From the NCBI GenBank assembly GCA_028275295.1, contig JAPWUY010000183.1, positions 1 to 5,130 on the forward strand: 5,130 nt of DNA, read 5' to 3'. A program made the translations under genes and the position numbers. Numbering within the stretch: the first letter of the stretch is position 1; the number at the start of each line of letters is the position of its first letter. Of the stretch, positions 4,691 to 5,130 are shown piece by piece. This stretch comes from Thermodesulfobacteriota bacterium (GTDB taxonomy: Bacteria; Desulfobacterota; Desulfocorpusculales; Desulfocorpusculum). The notes under the pieces were generated by a model that saw nothing but the letters and a program-made list of their open reading frames with translations, searched no databases and had not been told where the DNA came from.

Positions 4691-5130
4691 CGCCCTCCTC
4701 CCATTGCCTCCTCCATCACAGCCAGATTATACCTCATGAGAGCCAAGTAATCGTTACCGTAGGGAGGCCTCCCTCCGAGAGGGTCGAGGAGCGCTACCTT
4801 GACACCAGCTTCTTTGGCTATGACCTCTGCTACCCTGGGATTGAACTGGGGTTCAGCGAAGACGACCTTTATGCCGTGAGCTTTTATTTGGTTTATGAGC
4901 CTCTGGATATGCTTGGGAGACGGCTCCCTGCCAGGGGATATCTCTATGACCCCTGCCTCTTCCAAATTGTATCTCCTGGCAAAATAGGTGAAGGCAGGAT
5001 GAAAGCACACATACTTCCTTATCCTAAATTTGGAGGTCCTCTGGAGAATCTCTTCGTGGAGCTCATCGAGCTTGGAGGTCAATTCCGAAAGCTTCTCGTC
5101 GTAGTGAGGACTGCCTTGAGGGTCCAGTCT
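4687..5130 (-). CDS. znuA: Metal ABC transporter substrate-binding protein, C-terminal part
   Basis: Only the last 147 residues are in the window. The reading frame stays open to base 5130, so the gene continues beyond the edge and the N-terminal signal peptide and first metal ligands are not visible. The fragment opens with DPQGSPHYDEKLSEL, followed by FHPAFTYFARRYNL (residues 43-56 of the fragment), EPSPKHI (69-75), VVFAEPQF (89-96) and LLDPLGG (114-120), all standard for ZnuA/TroA-type proteins that bind zinc or manganese outside the cytoplasmic membrane. His44 (HPAF) occupies the position that is Glu in manganese-binding PsaA, which favours zinc. Asp116 is the expected fourth ligand. The internal TTG at 5082 is not a start, because family-like sequence precedes it. 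The ATPase gene overlaps its stop (GTGA). Confidence 0.92.
   Translation of the reverse strand, partial: RLDPQGSPHYDEKLSELTSKLDELHEEILQRTSKFRIRKYVCFHPAFTYFARRYNLEEAGVIEISPGREPSPKHIQRLINQIKAHGIKVVFAEPQFNPRVAEVIAKEAGVKVALLDPLGGRPPYGNDYLALMRYNLAVMEEAMGGGR

Overview
The window is a dense stretch of bacterial chromosome, GC-rich by eye. Arginine is written mostly as AGG and isoleucine often as ATA in all genes on both strands. This codon style is common in thermophilic bacteria. Together with the gene content (an AcuA-type acetyltransferase, and an L7/L12-like domain fused to a membrane protein), it suggests an anaerobic or thermophilic bacterium, possibly from the Desulfobacterota (former Deltaproteobacteria). 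That placement is inference, not a firm identification. No mobile elements, tRNAs, rRNAs, CRISPR arrays or phage genes were seen.

Layout: bases 1-118 are a leader with two small inverted repeats and no assignable gene. Bases 119-1332 hold two plus-strand GNAT acetyltransferase genes that overlap by four bases (TTGA). The second is clearly related to AcuA, the enzyme that acetylates and inactivates acetyl-CoA synthetase in Bacillus subtilis. The first is a more generic GNAT. A convergent gap (1333-1517) follows, with a possible plus-strand terminator just inside the next gene. From 1518 on, all recognised genes are on the minus strand. Bases 1518-2708 encode a 396-residue protein with a ribosomal L7/L12 C-terminal-like domain at its N-terminus and a five- or six-helix membrane domain behind it. 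Upstream of it is a roughly 400-base gap (2709-3108) with a candidate promoter, a possible small ORF with a strong ribosome binding site, and a weak terminator-like hairpin. Bases 3109-5130 carry the 3' part of a zinc/manganese-type ABC transporter operon in the order binding protein (C-terminal part only), ATPase, permease. Its start codons overlap the preceding stop codons.

How the genes work together: the two GNATs look like one translationally coupled unit, possibly for post-translational control of acetyl-CoA or acyl-CoA synthetase. The three transporter genes form a classical metal-uptake operon whose promoter lies beyond base 5130. The membrane protein probably has its own promoter and no evident functional link to its neighbours. 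Most of the window is ordinary. The most interesting points are the tandem acetyltransferases, the L7/L12-like membrane fusion and the unexplained gap between the transporter operon and the membrane protein gene.
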